A stretch of DNA of 53,638 nucleotides from Lachnospiraceae bacterium (GCA_029338875.1 JAQYBF010000105.1:1-53638); one strand, 5' to 3'; positions 1-8,491 are shown, numbered from the stretch's first letter. The notes: generated from the letters alone by a model not told the origin. Numbers and translations are program-made.

Positions 1-177
1 CATCTGACCATCCGGAAGGCCAACAGCCAGGCCGGACGCGTAACCTTTAACGAAAGGGTAGTCCTTTTCAAGTTTATCAATAACCGGGGTCTTTGCCAGA
101 TAAACGGCATTGTATTCATGCTCGTCTGAAAGGCCAAAACCATCCAGTACCATAAGAACAACTGGTTTCTGTCTCAT
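1..177 (-). CDS. gpmI: 2,3-bisphosphoglycerate-independent phosphoglycerate mutase, N-terminal part
   Basis: The first 59 residues of a cofactor-independent phosphoglycerate mutase, the cytoplasmic glycolytic enzyme that interconverts 3- and 2-phosphoglycerate; the rest lies beyond the window edge. Visible family marks are the metal-binding start KPVVLMVLDGFG (residues 4-15), where the Asp is a Mn ligand, a TPVIDKL stretch and ASGLAVGLPDGQM at the cut end. The start at 177 is set by GGAGA a few bases upstream. A promoter and a leader with an inverted repeat lie upstream. The missing part includes the phosphoserine nucleophile, so activity cannot be judged here. Confidence 0.93.
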   Translation of the reverse strand, partial: MRQKPVVLMVLDGFGLSDEHEYNAVYLAKTPVIDKLEKDYPFVKGYASGLAVGLPDGQM

Positions 178-203
178 TTGTTCCATCTCCTTATTCATTG
201 TGG

Positions 204-260
204 GTTAACTCTTGCTCTGGCGCCGTTCCAATTTCCGGCAGGCTCAGGATTAGAGTTAAC
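204..260 (-). repeat. Inverted repeat in the gpmI 5' leader
   Basis: The perfect 9-base arms GTTAACTCT (204-212) and AGAGTTAAC (252-260) face each other across about 39 bases, with a smaller GC-rich complementarity inside. They lie between the gpmI promoter and its start codon, so the transcript could fold here. It matches no riboswitch class I know. Confidence 0.4.
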
Positions 261-296
261 GATTTAAAGTTTAAGAACTATTTCAATTCCTCCTGA

Positions 297-325
297 ATTA
301 TAGATGATAGAAATTTCCCTGTCTA
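297..325 (-). promoter_or_regulatory. Sigma-A-type promoter of gpmI
   Basis: Read on the minus strand, TAGACA (plus 320-325) is followed after 17 bases by TATAAT (plus 297-302). This gives a leader of roughly 110 bases before the gpmI start. Confidence 0.6.
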
Positions 326-385
326 TAAGCATGAGGTCCAAGAAATCTGCGGATTGGTCTAAATTTTTATTGAAATTATAGACAA

Positions 386-556
386 TTAAATGAAGCGATT
401 GGTCTTGGGGTCGTAGGTGTAGTTGACTGCCGCCAGGCGGTCGATGATCTCCTGGGCGGAGACTCCCTCTGCCGAGCAGAATTCTTCCAGACTGGAATAA
501 TGATCTCTCAGCTCCGTGTTGACATAGCTCAGTAACATAATGGGATCCTTGGGCAT
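386..556 (-). CDS. DUF4250 domain-containing protein
   Basis: A 56-residue protein beginning MPKDPIMLLSYVNTELRDHY. The start (PxDPxMLLSxVNxxLRDxY) and a tail of the form NYTYDPKTNRF match the small DUF4250 family that is common in Clostridia and Bacteroidetes. No function is known. It is acidic to neutral, with no signal peptide, membrane segment or metal-binding Cys cluster. AAAGGA precedes the ATG at 556. It lies alone between gpmI and murI, both on the same strand. Confidence 0.82.
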   Translation of the reverse strand: MPKDPIMLLSYVNTELRDHYSSLEEFCSAEGVSAQEIIDRLAAVNYTYDPKTNRFI

Positions 557-683
557 AATCGTTTCCTTTCGTTGTCGTATATTTATAGATTGTACTTTTA
601 TCTTGATTGATTCTTTTGCCTCATCATGAAAGGCACGATTTTATATCATTTCATTGGCATTCCAAACCGATATTTTTTGGTCT

Positions 684-1550
684 TCATTTCTGGCAAAGAA
701 GCTTCTCGCAGAGGGCCATCTTGGACTTGGTCGGCGCACTGTTCTGGAAGACAACCCTTCCGATCCGGTTTTTGTCATCCCGTTCCAGGCCTGCCGCCCG
801 AATCCGCCGATGCAGCTCACGGGCCGTGCCTTTCGCTCCGTCATAGATTTTCACCTGATCGCCCAAAACCTTCTGGATATCCGATCGGACAAAGGGATAA
901 TGGGTGCAGCCGAGGACAACGGCATCTACCGGATGCTCGATATATTCCCAGAGAAGCTGGCGGAGGAATTCGCGCACTTCCTTGGTACCGGCTTTGCCTT
1001 TCTCCACGAATTCCATGAGTCCGGCGCAGGGCAGGGGAATGATTTCAGCCTGGTCCTGAAAACGGTTCACCAGCTTATGGAATTTTTCTTCCCGGATGGT
1101 CATCGGAGTAGCCATGACAAGGACTCGCCCTCCCGGATTCTCCGTAACAGCCGGTTTGACTGCCGGCTCGATTCCTACAATAGGGAGATCCGGATAAGTC
1201 TGACGAAGAGCACGGACTGCAGCTGAAGTTGCCGTATTGCAGGCAACCGAAAGAGCCTTCACTCCTTCTTTGCGGAATTCCTCCACACGGGAGAAGGTCA
1301 GAACCCGTACCTCTTCCTTGGTCTTCGTTCCATAAGGTGCATTCTTGGAATCTCCATAGAAAAGAAAATCCTCCCAGGGCATCTCCTTGACCATTTCGCG
1401 TAGGACACTGATCCCTCCGACGCCGGAGTCAAAGACCGCGATGGGATGGTCCTTCTGCGGTTCCTTTCCAAGATCACCAAAGCTGTCAATGTCTTCGGAT
1501 ATATGAATGCCGTTTTTTGACTTTTCTTCTTCTGATTGCATATAATCCAT
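684..1550 (-). CDS. murI: Glutamate racemase
   Basis: Cytoplasmic PLP-independent racemase that makes D-glutamate for peptidoglycan. 288 residues, about 20-30 more than usual because of a polar N-terminal tail before the first strand (HPIAVFDSGVGG, residues 35-46). Asp41-Ser42 start the substrate site. The two catalytic cysteines are Cys104 in VACNTATSA and Cys215 in GCTHYP, with His217 next to the second. No closer in-frame ATG exists between the tail and the first strand, so the extension is likely real. It is divergent from glpP. Confidence 0.95.
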   Translation of the reverse strand: MDYMQSEEEKSKNGIHISEDIDSFGDLGKEPQKDHPIAVFDSGVGGISVLREMVKEMPWEDFLFYGDSKNAPYGTKTKEEVRVLTFSRVEEFRKEGVKALSVACNTATSAAVRALRQTYPDLPIVGIEPAVKPAVTENPGGRVLVMATPMTIREEKFHKLVNRFQDQAEIIPLPCAGLMEFVEKGKAGTKEVREFLRQLLWEYIEHPVDAVVLGCTHYPFVRSDIQKVLGDQVKIYDGAKGTARELHRRIRAAGLERDDKNRIGRVVFQNSAPTKSKMALCEKLLCQK

Positions 1551-1628
1551 TATATAAACCCGTTTTCAAGAAAATCTCTGTTTTTACGGGCCTTATTTTA
1601 ACACCATGGGAAAGCGAAAGGAAGCAGT

Positions 1629-2195
1629 ATGAAGCCGGAATTCAAAGATGCCCTGGAGGATACACCAATCATCGCCGCAGTTAAGGATGATAATGGCCTT
1701 CGTCAATGTCTCAGAGGGGACAGCCGCATCATTTTTATTCTCTACGGAGATGTCCTGACCATTCCAGGCATTGTAGATCAGATCAAAGAGGCCGGAAAGC
1801 TGGCGGTCGTCCACATCGACCTGATCAACGGTCTCCATCCGAGAGAAATAGCCGTGGATTTTATCCACCGCTATACCAAGGCGGACGGCATTATTTCCAC
1901 AAGAGCCAACCTGATCACACGGGCCAAGGAGCTCGGCATGTTCACCGTTATGCGCTTCTTTGTCATTGATTCCATGGCCTTTTCCAATATGGAGCATCAG
2001 ATCCGCACCGTCCATCCGGATGTCATCGAAATGCTTCCCGCCCTGATGCCGAAGGTCATCAAAAAAGTCGTTGCCTTCGCCCACTGCCCGGTTATCGCCG
2101 GCGGTCTGATCTGCGACAAGGAAGACGTCCTTTCCGTCCTGGATGCCGGTGCGACCTGCATCTCTTCTACCAATCCAGAGGTGTGGTTTCTCTAA
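1629..2195 (+). CDS. glpP: Glycerol-3-phosphate responsive antiterminator
   Basis: A 188-residue GlpP-family RNA-binding antiterminator. In Bacilli this protein binds glpF/glpD leader mRNA when glycerol-3-phosphate is present. Family landmarks are the start PIIAAVKD, the barrel strands FILYGDVLTIPGI and VHIDLINGL, the ADGIISTR turn and the C-terminal PVIAGGLICDKEDV and STNPEVW. Length is normal. GGA lies 6 bases before the ATG. No glp genes are in the window, so its target leader is elsewhere. Confidence 0.88.
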   Translation: MKPEFKDALEDTPIIAAVKDDNGLRQCLRGDSRIIFILYGDVLTIPGIVDQIKEAGKLAVVHIDLINGLHPREIAVDFIHRYTKADGIISTRANLITRAKELGMFTVMRFFVIDSMAFSNMEHQIRTVHPDVIEMLPALMPKVIKKVVAFAHCPVIAGGLICDKEDVLSVLDAGATCISSTNPEVWFL

Positions 2196-2212
2196 AATAT
2201 CCGTCTCAAGCT

Positions 2213-2275
2213 TTGGAAATATCTGTTTGGAAATACCTGTTTTGGAATACCTGGCTGGGAATTCCTGTCTGAGAA
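2213..2275. repeat. Short degenerate tandem repeat after glpP
   Basis: Four imperfect units about 14-15 bases apart: GGAAATATCTG (2215), GGAAATACCTG (2229), GGAATACCTG (2244) and GGGAATTCCTG (2257). They fill the gap between the convergent glpP and dtd ends. Confidence 0.6.
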
Positions 2276-2322
2276 AATTGACTTAGAAAGCCAGTCTGAG
2301 AATTTCTATCTGAAATGCAATC

Positions 2323-2790
2323 CTACTTCGATTTCGGCTGTTTTATAATATCACGTGAATCGAGAATGATGGTGAATGGACCTTCATTGGTCAGATTAAC
2401 CTGCATTTCTGCTCCGAAAATTCCGTGCTCTACAATCGGGACCTTCTCTCTGCACTTCTCGATGATGTGCTCATAAACAGCCTCTGCCTCATCCGGTGCC
2501 TTGGCCAGAAGGAAGTTGGGCCGGTTGCCGTGATGGCAGTCGGCATAGAGGGTGAACTGAGAAATCAGAAGCAGGCTTCCGTTGACATCGGCAAGGGATC
2601 GGTTTGTCTTTCCGTTTTCATCCGGCAGAATGCGAAGCTTCAGCATTTTCTCGACCATGGCGTCTGCAATCTCAATTGTATCCTCCCGACCGATTCCGAT
2701 CAGGACCAGAAAGCCCTGGCCGATCTTTCCCACAATCTTCTGATCTACACGAACGTCTGCCTTCGAGCAGACCTGAATTACAAAGCGCAT
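2323..2790 (-). CDS. dtd: D-aminoacyl-tRNA deacylase
   Basis: 155-residue Dtd, a dimeric cytoplasmic proofreading enzyme that hydrolyses D-amino acids from tRNA. Both signature motifs are present: SQFTLYAD (residues 77-84) and the Gly-cisPro motif in NEGPFT (135-140). HGIFGAEMQV lies between them. The length equals the family norm apart from a short basic tail. It follows the diguanylate cyclase gene by 24 bases on the same strand and is probably co-transcribed. AAGGGA precedes the ATG. Confidence 0.95.
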   Translation of the reverse strand: MRFVIQVCSKADVRVDQKIVGKIGQGFLVLIGIGREDTIEIADAMVEKMLKLRILPDENGKTNRSLADVNGSLLLISQFTLYADCHHGNRPNFLLAKAPDEAEAVYEHIIEKCREKVPIVEHGIFGAEMQVNLTNEGPFTIILDSRDIIKQPKSK

Positions 2791-2814
2791 AATCGTCCCT
2801 TCTTTAAGTGCGTT

Positions 2815-4530
2815 TTACGTCCTGGCCGCATGCTTCTTCTGTTTCATTTCATACATTCTCTGATCTGCCAGTCCCCGAAGATCTGCAAAGCCCATGGATG
2901 CGTTTGCATAGTGGATGGCATGGCCATAGGAAATGGAAAAGAGGAAGGGGAAAATCTTTTTGTCATTCACCTGTTTGATCTCCTTCTCCAGATTCTGCTC
3001 GGTCTTTACGATATTAACAGGGTTCGTGAGCACAATCAGAAATTCATCTCCACCCCAGCGGCAGGCAAAGCTTCCATCCTCCGGGACAGCCTTCTGAATA
3101 CTGTCTGCAGCCGTCTTGATCAACTGATCGCCGACTTTATGACCATAGATGTCATTGGCCTCCTTCAGATGATCCACATCAAAGAAAATCACTGCATAGG
3201 ATCTGGACGGCTCTCGGCTGATGGCGTCCATGGTTTCCTCACAGTAAGTCCGGTTGTAAATTTGTGTCAAAAGATCGTGGTAGGCCAGAAATTCATTCTG
3301 CTCTTCCTTGGCTCTCTGGCTGGTCGTATGCAGAAGCCGCATACAGAATGCCAGGGTCATTCCGGCCAGGAAGACATAGGCGGACATGGAGGAGAAATCA
3401 ATAATCTGCATCTTGATCAGGATCTCGGAGCGCGGGAATATAAGCCGGAACATCAGTACACCCAGGGCAAGCAGAAGAAAGGCAATCGAGATCATAATCG
3501 TCTGCCGGTAAACCTGAACCTGGGGATTCCTGGATTTATGGCCCCAGAGCAGCTCACTGACAACAGCCAGAACACAGCTTCCGCCAAGGAGGAAATGAAG
3601 CTGGGTCTCGCGGTTAACAATCGGGCTGTGGAAGGCACAATGCATGATCAGATTAACTGCCACATAAGCAATAAAGAAAAGGGCGATCAGCCGGTAAATC
3701 CGCTTTAGCTTTTTATTACTGATTTCAGACAGGAAAAGATAGAGCGGGATCGGCATAAAAAGGATCATAAAGTATTCTGTCACCGCACAGATCCGGCGGT
3801 TCTGAATCAGGACATAGAACATCCGCCGACTGGCCAGCTGCCAGGTCGAAATTGTAAAAACAAAAATGGAAAGAGCCAGCCCCATGAGGCTGAAGCTATC
3901 CCTGCTGAAGAGTCCGAAGCCTCTGAAAATGGAGACCGTAAACATGAAGATTGACGCCAGAAGCAGCATTCCATAAAGAGAAAAATTCAAGCGGTTTCCG
4001 ATCAGGGGATACAGGTGAACATCCTTGGCCTTCATAAGACGGAATTTTGTAACATGGCTAGAAGAAAAAGCCTGCACCTGGTCCACCCGTATATGAATGG
4101 TCCTTCCGAAGCAGTAGCGCGGAATTTCAGCGGCGCAGTATTCATTTCCAAGCATGGCTCCCTTTTTATAGTCTTCATCTCCGTAATGGAAAAGAAGACT
4201 TCCATCGGATCCGTAAATGCGAACGATGGAATGGTACTGCCAGAAGCAGAGCCAGTTCGTATCCAGCTGATCGATGGACTGCTGAGGAAGCTTGATATAG
4301 AAATCCAGCCGGTCTCCCGCATCTAACGGAGGAAGATCGGACATGGTCGCCTCGAATGCTTTATCCGTTTCCTTCTTTGTGACAGTCGCGATCACTGAAG
4401 TAAGATCCACATAGTCCGTTTTTCCAAAACCGGTCGCATGAATCAGGCATTCGATCAAAGAAAATGCCACCAGCATAATAACTAACAGGCGAAAAAATAT
4501 AAAAATTGTAGAATCTGGTTTTCCCTTCAT
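2815..4530 (-). CDS. Membrane diguanylate cyclase (7TM-type sensor plus GGDEF)
   Basis: 571 residues. An N-terminal membrane segment (about 10-30) is followed by an extracytoplasmic region of roughly 150 residues, then about seven hydrophobic helices (about 180-400) in the layout of 7TMR-DISM sensors, then a GGDEF domain. The catalytic motif GGDEF is intact at 493-497, so the protein should make cyclic di-GMP from GTP. The Arg of the usual inhibitory RxxD site is not visible before it (VPED instead), so product inhibition may be absent. The signal sensed is unknown. An extended -10 promoter lies upstream and dtd follows. Confidence 0.85.
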   Translation of the reverse strand: MKGKPDSTIFIFFRLLVIMLVAFSLIECLIHATGFGKTDYVDLTSVIATVTKKETDKAFEATMSDLPPLDAGDRLDFYIKLPQQSIDQLDTNWLCFWQYHSIVRIYGSDGSLLFHYGDEDYKKGAMLGNEYCAAEIPRYCFGRTIHIRVDQVQAFSSSHVTKFRLMKAKDVHLYPLIGNRLNFSLYGMLLLASIFMFTVSIFRGFGLFSRDSFSLMGLALSIFVFTISTWQLASRRMFYVLIQNRRICAVTEYFMILFMPIPLYLFLSEISNKKLKRIYRLIALFFIAYVAVNLIMHCAFHSPIVNRETQLHFLLGGSCVLAVVSELLWGHKSRNPQVQVYRQTIMISIAFLLLALGVLMFRLIFPRSEILIKMQIIDFSSMSAYVFLAGMTLAFCMRLLHTTSQRAKEEQNEFLAYHDLLTQIYNRTYCEETMDAISREPSRSYAVIFFDVDHLKEANDIYGHKVGDQLIKTAADSIQKAVPEDGSFACRWGGDEFLIVLTNPVNIVKTEQNLEKEIKQVNDKKIFPFLFSISYGHAIHYANASMGFADLRGLADQRMYEMKQKKHAART

Positions 4531-4669
4531 TTGCTCTATCTTTTCCTCTCAGCGAACCGGACTCCCCATTCCGGTTCTAAGAGCTGGTCTGAATTTCTCT
4601 GACCAGCAATGGTCGTTAGTAATGGATAGATTGCTTTACACATATTGTGAATTTTACATAAGCCATATT

Positions 4670-4675
4670 ATTATA
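4670..4675 (-). promoter_or_regulatory. Extended -10 promoter for the diguanylate cyclase gene
   Basis: On the minus strand TGCTATAAT carries the extended TG and a perfect -10 (plus 4670-4675). The -35 is weak (ATGAAC at 17 bases). The rest of the 310-base gap to the mgtE leader ORF holds the opposite promoter at 4754-4782 and nothing else I recognise. Confidence 0.5.
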
Positions 4676-4753
4676 GCACGGATTAAGCCTCTGTTCATTA
4701 CGAAATTTAACCAGCGGCATCGTAAATTTGCTGTAAATTTGCCCGGCAAATTG

Positions 4754-4782
4754 TTGAAAGTCCGGCCGAAAAGGTCTATTCT
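4754..4782 (+). promoter_or_regulatory. Promoter of the mgtE leader
   Basis: TTGAAA (4754-4759), 17 bases, then TATTCT (4777-4782). It lies about 60 bases before the leader ORF at 4841. Confidence 0.5.
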
Positions 4783-4840
4783 TATTTAGGCTGATTTTCA
4801 GTTTTTAAGCATATTAATTTTAACAGAAGGAGGATCCACT

Positions 4841-4954
4841 ATGGACGGAGACAGTCACGGTCGAAGTAGACAGCTGAACATGATCTGTATCGATTGCCGC
4901 ACTCTGTATCCATATGCCGGTCGTCTTTCGTTCATGTCCAGGAAAATGATCTAA
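4841..4954 (+). CDS. Short leader ORF upstream of mgtE
   Basis: A 37-codon ORF starting MDGDSHGRSRQLNMICIDC and ending SFMSRKMI, too short for routine calling. Its AGAAGGAGG sits 7 bases before the ATG, a better ribosome binding site than that of mgtE, which starts 71 bases after the stop. It is acidic at the very start and has a CxxC pair. Position and translation signal suggest a regulatory leader peptide for the Mg transporter, by analogy to translated leaders of other Mg uptake genes, but no sequence match to mgtL or other known leaders is claimed. A coincidental ORF cannot be excluded. Confidence 0.45.
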   Translation: MDGDSHGRSRQLNMICIDCRTLYPYAGRLSFMSRKMI

Positions 4955-5025
4955 CAGGACCAGGTCTGTCTTCTTCAAAACACCTCTGTAATACAGCAGG
5001 TAAAGGATTTTGAAGGAGAATACCA

Positions 5026-6381
5026 ATGAACCAATTTCAGATTGATAAGTTAGAGGAGCTTCGAGCTCTTATTTCGCGTGCTGACAGGGCAGCCATCGCC
5101 GCCTTTATCGAAGACTTTCAGCCCATCGACTTTGCCGAGCTGGTCAGTGAGCTGGAGGACGATGAAATCGCCGCTCTGACACCGCTTTTGGATGATGATT
5201 CCCTGGCTTCCCTGATGGAGGAGTCCGAGGACGAGGATCGTATCCGGATCGCACGCACACTCGACAACACACGTCTTCTGACTGCATTTGAATACATGCA
5301 GAAGGATGATATCGTAGATATCCTGGGTGACTTCACGATCGGGCGGCGGAAGGAAGTTATGCGGAGCATGCGTTCTTCCGATCAGCAGATCATTACCAAA
5401 CTGCTGAAGTATCCGGAAGACTCTGCCGGCGGTCTGATGACGACCGAATACATCGCCCTGCATGATAATCTTACAGCCGGCGAAGGGCTGCAGACCATTC
5501 GGAAGATCGCGCCCAAAACCGAATTCATTGAAACCATCTACGTTATTGATAAGTCCCGGAAACTGATCGGAAGCGTCAGTCTGCGCCAGCTTCTGGCTGC
5601 GCCAAAAGCGACACCGATTTCCAGTCTGATGAATGACCAGGTCATTTCCATCTATCCGGAAACCGACCAGGAGGAAGCATCCAAGCTGGTTTCCCGTTAC
5701 GACCTGGATGCCATCCCTGTCGTCAGTAAATCCAACCAGATCCTCGGTATCATCACCGTCGATGATGTCATCGATGTTATTATCGAAGAGTATGACGAGG
5801 ATATGCTCCAGATGGGCGGTGTCAATGTCGAAGAAAGCATTGACTCTACCTGGAAGGAATCGCTCCGCATGCGTCTTCCCTGGCTTTTAATCAACCTTGC
5901 AACCGCATTCCTGGCATCTTTTGTTGTCAATATCTTTCAGAGTACGATCGAGAAGGTCGTTGCTCTGTCCGCCGTCATGACCATTATCAGCGGCATGGGC
6001 GGAAATGCAGGGACCCAGACCATGTCCATTCTGGTCCGGACCCTGGCTCAGGAAGATATCGACTGGAAGGAAGCTATTCCTCATCTTTTCAAGGAGATTC
6101 TGGTCGGCATTCTGGATGGTGCTTCCTGCGGAATCGTGACCGGTGTCGTGGTCTACTTTATGTACCATAACATCTTCCTTAGCCTGATCGTCGTTCTGGC
6201 CATGATCGGAAATCTGATCGTCTCCGCAGTCTTCGGCTTCCTGGTACCTGTAATCTTAAAGAAGTGCCATGCGGATCCGGCGGTAGCATCTTCCATTTTT
6301 GTCACCACCGCAACGGATACCCTGGGATTCTTTATTTTCCTTGGTCTTGCCAAGGCCTGCCTGCCTTTACTGATGGGCTGA
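5026..6381 (+). CDS. mgtE: Magnesium transporter MgtE
   Basis: 451-residue Mg2+ channel of the inner membrane. Order: acidic N-terminal superhelical domain (about 20-130), two CBS domains (about 135-255; the second ends GIITVDDVIDVI), a plug helix, then five membrane helices (about 285-450) with the pore motif GMGGNAGTQT. In this family the N and CBS domains bind Mg2+ and close the pore, so gating is post-translational. GGAG precedes the ATG. Length is normal. It is convergent with dinB, with a 97-base gap that shows no clear terminator. Confidence 0.95.
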   Translation: MNQFQIDKLEELRALISRADRAAIAAFIEDFQPIDFAELVSELEDDEIAALTPLLDDDSLASLMEESEDEDRIRIARTLDNTRLLTAFEYMQKDDIVDILGDFTIGRRKEVMRSMRSSDQQIITKLLKYPEDSAGGLMTTEYIALHDNLTAGEGLQTIRKIAPKTEFIETIYVIDKSRKLIGSVSLRQLLAAPKATPISSLMNDQVISIYPETDQEEASKLVSRYDLDAIPVVSKSNQILGIITVDDVIDVIIEEYDEDMLQMGGVNVEESIDSTWKESLRMRLPWLLINLATAFLASFVVNIFQSTIEKVVALSAVMTIISGMGGNAGTQTMSILVRTLAQEDIDWKEAIPHLFKEILVGILDGASCGIVTGVVVYFMYHNIFLSLIVVLAMIGNLIVSAVFGFLVPVILKKCHADPAVASSIFVTTATDTLGFFIFLGLAKACLPLLMG

Positions 6382-6478
6382 TACGGAGGAACGCAGCCCC
6401 ATTGAGATCATGCAAAAGGATTGCCTTTATACAGGGGATGACGCCACAGAATGGCAGTCGTATTCCTTTATCGGATAT

Positions 6479-7798
6479 CTACATGGGGACGGTCTTTCTT
6501 TGGCCCCCGGCTCCGGTATGGTTACCCCGTTCGAAATACGAATGCGGATGAATCATATGATCATCGGCCGCCGCATCCAATGATGATAAATAAGTATCTT
6601 CATACATAATGCCTCTCTGAATAGACTGATATCCATAACGCCTTCGGACGCTGTCCACCATACGGTCAGCCCGAAGGCGTTTTTCACGTTTTTCAATGTC
6701 GATAAAGAAACTCATCTGTCTCGGAATACCTTCCTCAACCAGATCACCGACGCGGATGCCGATGCTTCGGATCGGCCGTTCCCAGCGATAGAGACCGGTA
6801 AAGATCCCTGCCGCAGCCTTCTCGATCTCTTCTGATATATTGGTGGGTTCCTGCAGTTTCCTCTGCTGATGAAAACCGACAAGACCATTGTCCCGGACAT
6901 AGACTTCTACTACATAGCCCTGGAAATGATGCTCCCGTAACCGCTTGGCAACGCTTTCCGAAAGAAGATACAGGACGAGTCTGACGTCTGCATTACAGGT
7001 CAGATCACGCGGTGTTGTTGTCGAATTTCCGATGCTCTTCACAGGCGCTTGTTCCCCGTAAGGGTTGACCATGGTCTCATCATCGCCGCGGGCAAAAGTC
7101 GACAGGACAAGTCCCATCTTGCCGAACCAGCTTTTGAGAAGGTCCGGGTCCGCCTCTGCCAGCTCGCCGATCGTATGAATGCCGAAGCTGTAAAGCTTTC
7201 TCTCCGTCCGCCTGCCGACATAGAGAAGATTTGATACCGGCTGCGGCCAGATCAGGCTTCGGTAGTTTTCCCGGTCGAAGACCGTAATGGCATCCGGCTT
7301 CTTATAATCACTTCCCAGCTTGGCATAAATCTTATTCCAAGAGACGCCGATACTGACAGTAATCCCCAGTTCCTTCCGGATCCGGCTGCTGATCTCCTCT
7401 GCAACCCGGAAGCCATTGGCCATGGTCTTCGTTTTGTCGCCCAGAATCTCGCAGGAGTGGGTGATGTCCACCCAGCATTCGTCCAGGCCAAAGCTCTCCA
7501 CCCGGTCCGAATATTCCCTGTAAATCTGCCGGGCCATCCGGGAAAAGCGGATATAGAGATCCATTCTCGGCGGCACAAAAATAAGATCCGGGCAGGCCTG
7601 TCTGGCCTGCCACAAGGCCTGGCCCGTCTTTACTCCTCTCCGCTTTGCAATGTAATTAGCCGTAAGGACAATGCCGTGTCTGGCCTCCGGATCCCCGCCG
7701 ACCGCCAGGGGCAGTCCGGCAAGCTCCGGATGGTGCAGCATCTCCACCGAGGCATAAAAGCAGTTGCAGTCAATATGAAGAATGATCCGATCTGACAT
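6479..7798 (-). CDS. dinB: Y-family DNA polymerase IV
   Basis: 439-residue translesion polymerase. Catalytic carboxylates are Asp10 in LHIDCNCFYASVE and Asp106-Glu107 in FGLDECWVDIT; the thumb helix-hairpin-helix region (YSFGIHTIGELAE) and little-finger domain follow. No beta-clamp box is obvious at the C-terminus (residues 400-439 look poorly conserved). An in-frame start 90 bases upstream exists, but GGAG 8 bases before the ATG at 7798 and the family start decide for this one. It overlaps the preceding 119-residue ORF by 29 bases, so the two are translated from one transcript, probably under the palindromic operators at 8277-8332. Confidence 0.9.
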   Translation of the reverse strand: MSDRIILHIDCNCFYASVEMLHHPELAGLPLAVGGDPEARHGIVLTANYIAKRRGVKTGQALWQARQACPDLIFVPPRMDLYIRFSRMARQIYREYSDRVESFGLDECWVDITHSCEILGDKTKTMANGFRVAEEISSRIRKELGITVSIGVSWNKIYAKLGSDYKKPDAITVFDRENYRSLIWPQPVSNLLYVGRRTERKLYSFGIHTIGELAEADPDLLKSWFGKMGLVLSTFARGDDETMVNPYGEQAPVKSIGNSTTTPRDLTCNADVRLVLYLLSESVAKRLREHHFQGYVVEVYVRDNGLVGFHQQRKLQEPTNISEEIEKAAAGIFTGLYRWERPIRSIGIRVGDLVEEGIPRQMSFFIDIEKREKRLRADRMVDSVRRRYGYQSIQRGIMYEDTYLSSLDAAADDHMIHPHSYFERGNHTGAGGQRKTVPM

Positions 7799-8129
7799 AC
7801 TTACGCTCCACGAACCATAAACCGTTCTCTTCATAATAGAGAGAAATCTGATTCCCTCCGACCATGCACAGATAGCGGATACCGGCACCGCCCGCCTTCA
7901 GACTGGCCCTCCGGTCCATCCGTAAAATCCGGTCAATCCGGTAGCGGCGGCCATCCTCCCAGACAATCACAAGCGGGGTCAGCTTTCCCTCCTTAGAGAA
8001 GTCCGCCTGAACCTCCACGTAGGCCTTATAGGGATTTTCCTCCGTAATCTCCGGCTGTTTTTCATACAGTCTCGGCTCTCCGGGCCGGTCCGACCTCCCG
8101 GAATCATGATGATAATCATAGACGCCCAA
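7770..8129 (-). CDS. Conserved small protein translated ahead of dinB
   Basis: 119 residues from a TTG start. The core, with KEGKLTPLVIVWEDGR and ASLKAGGAGIRYLCMV, reads as a compact beta-rich domain ending GLWFVERKY. Proteins of this look commonly sit directly before dinB in Clostridia; I know of no function. The 29-base overlap with dinB suggests translational coupling and a role tied to the polymerase. The start is uncertain because TTG has only a moderate Shine-Dalgarno (GGAAGTGG) upstream. Confidence 0.7.
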   Translation of the reverse strand: MGVYDYHHDSGRSDRPGEPRLYEKQPEITEENPYKAYVEVQADFSKEGKLTPLVIVWEDGRRYRIDRILRMDRRASLKAGGAGIRYLCMVGGNQISLYYEENGLWFVERKYVRSDHSSY

Positions 8130-8268
8130 AATGCACCACTTCCATTCCGATTCATTTCTATTAAGTCATTCCGATGATTCCCTTCGGATTCACAATCCGC
8201 CGATTTAAAAAGGTGAATTCCAGGACCGTTCTCTGGTCCTTTCCCTTTCTCCCTCATCGTCTGTCTTT

Positions 8269-8297
8269 ACGATAAATCCATTTTTAATGGATGTAAA
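8269..8297 (-). promoter_or_regulatory. Promoter toward the dinB pair
   Basis: Minus strand: TTTACA (plus 8292-8297), 17 bases, TATCGT (plus 8269-8274). The whole spacer is occupied by the palindrome at 8277-8291, so a protein bound there would block the polymerase. Confidence 0.45.
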
Positions 8298-8332
8298 TGG
8301 ACATTTATTTCTGATTTTCCATTTTTAATAGA
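8277..8332. promoter_or_regulatory. Two matching operator-like palindromes plus a third inverted repeat
   Basis: TCCATTTTTAATGGA (8277-8291) is a perfect inverted repeat with 3 central bases. A second copy, TCCATTTTTAATAGA, lies at 8318-8332, 41 bases or about four helical turns away and directly before the -35 of the plus-strand promoter. Between them is TAAATG-GA-CATTTA (8294-8307). Likely binding sites for the S24 repressor encoded at 8492. Confidence 0.6.
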
Positions 8333-8338
8333 TTTTTC

Positions 8339-8367
8339 TTGTCAAGGTGATCATGCCATGATATGAT
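8339..8367 (+). promoter_or_regulatory. Promoter of the S24/XRE regulator pair
   Basis: TTGTCA (8339-8344), 17 bases, TATGAT (8362-8367). The leader to the ATG at 8492 is about 118 bases. Confidence 0.65.
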
Positions 8368-8491
8368 GACAATACAAAGAAAACAGCCCTAAAACGGCTT
8401 GGCTTCAAAGCGAATTTAAAATGTGCAGGGCCGAATGGCTTCACCTGTTTTCTTATCCATTCTGTAATGTGCATGGAGTCCGGAGGTGTTT

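Noticed and set aside
2425-3708. 427-codon open frame on the plus strand
   Set aside because: Antisense to dtd and the GGDEF gene; no ribosome binding site or family pattern.
4783-5025. M-box (ykoK) Mg riboswitch before mgtE
   Set aside because: None of the conserved M-box stretches were recognised; the leader ORF explains the region better.
7799-7888. Earlier start for the DNA polymerase IV gene
   Set aside because: It would add 30 residues not seen in the family, and GGAG is placed before 7798.
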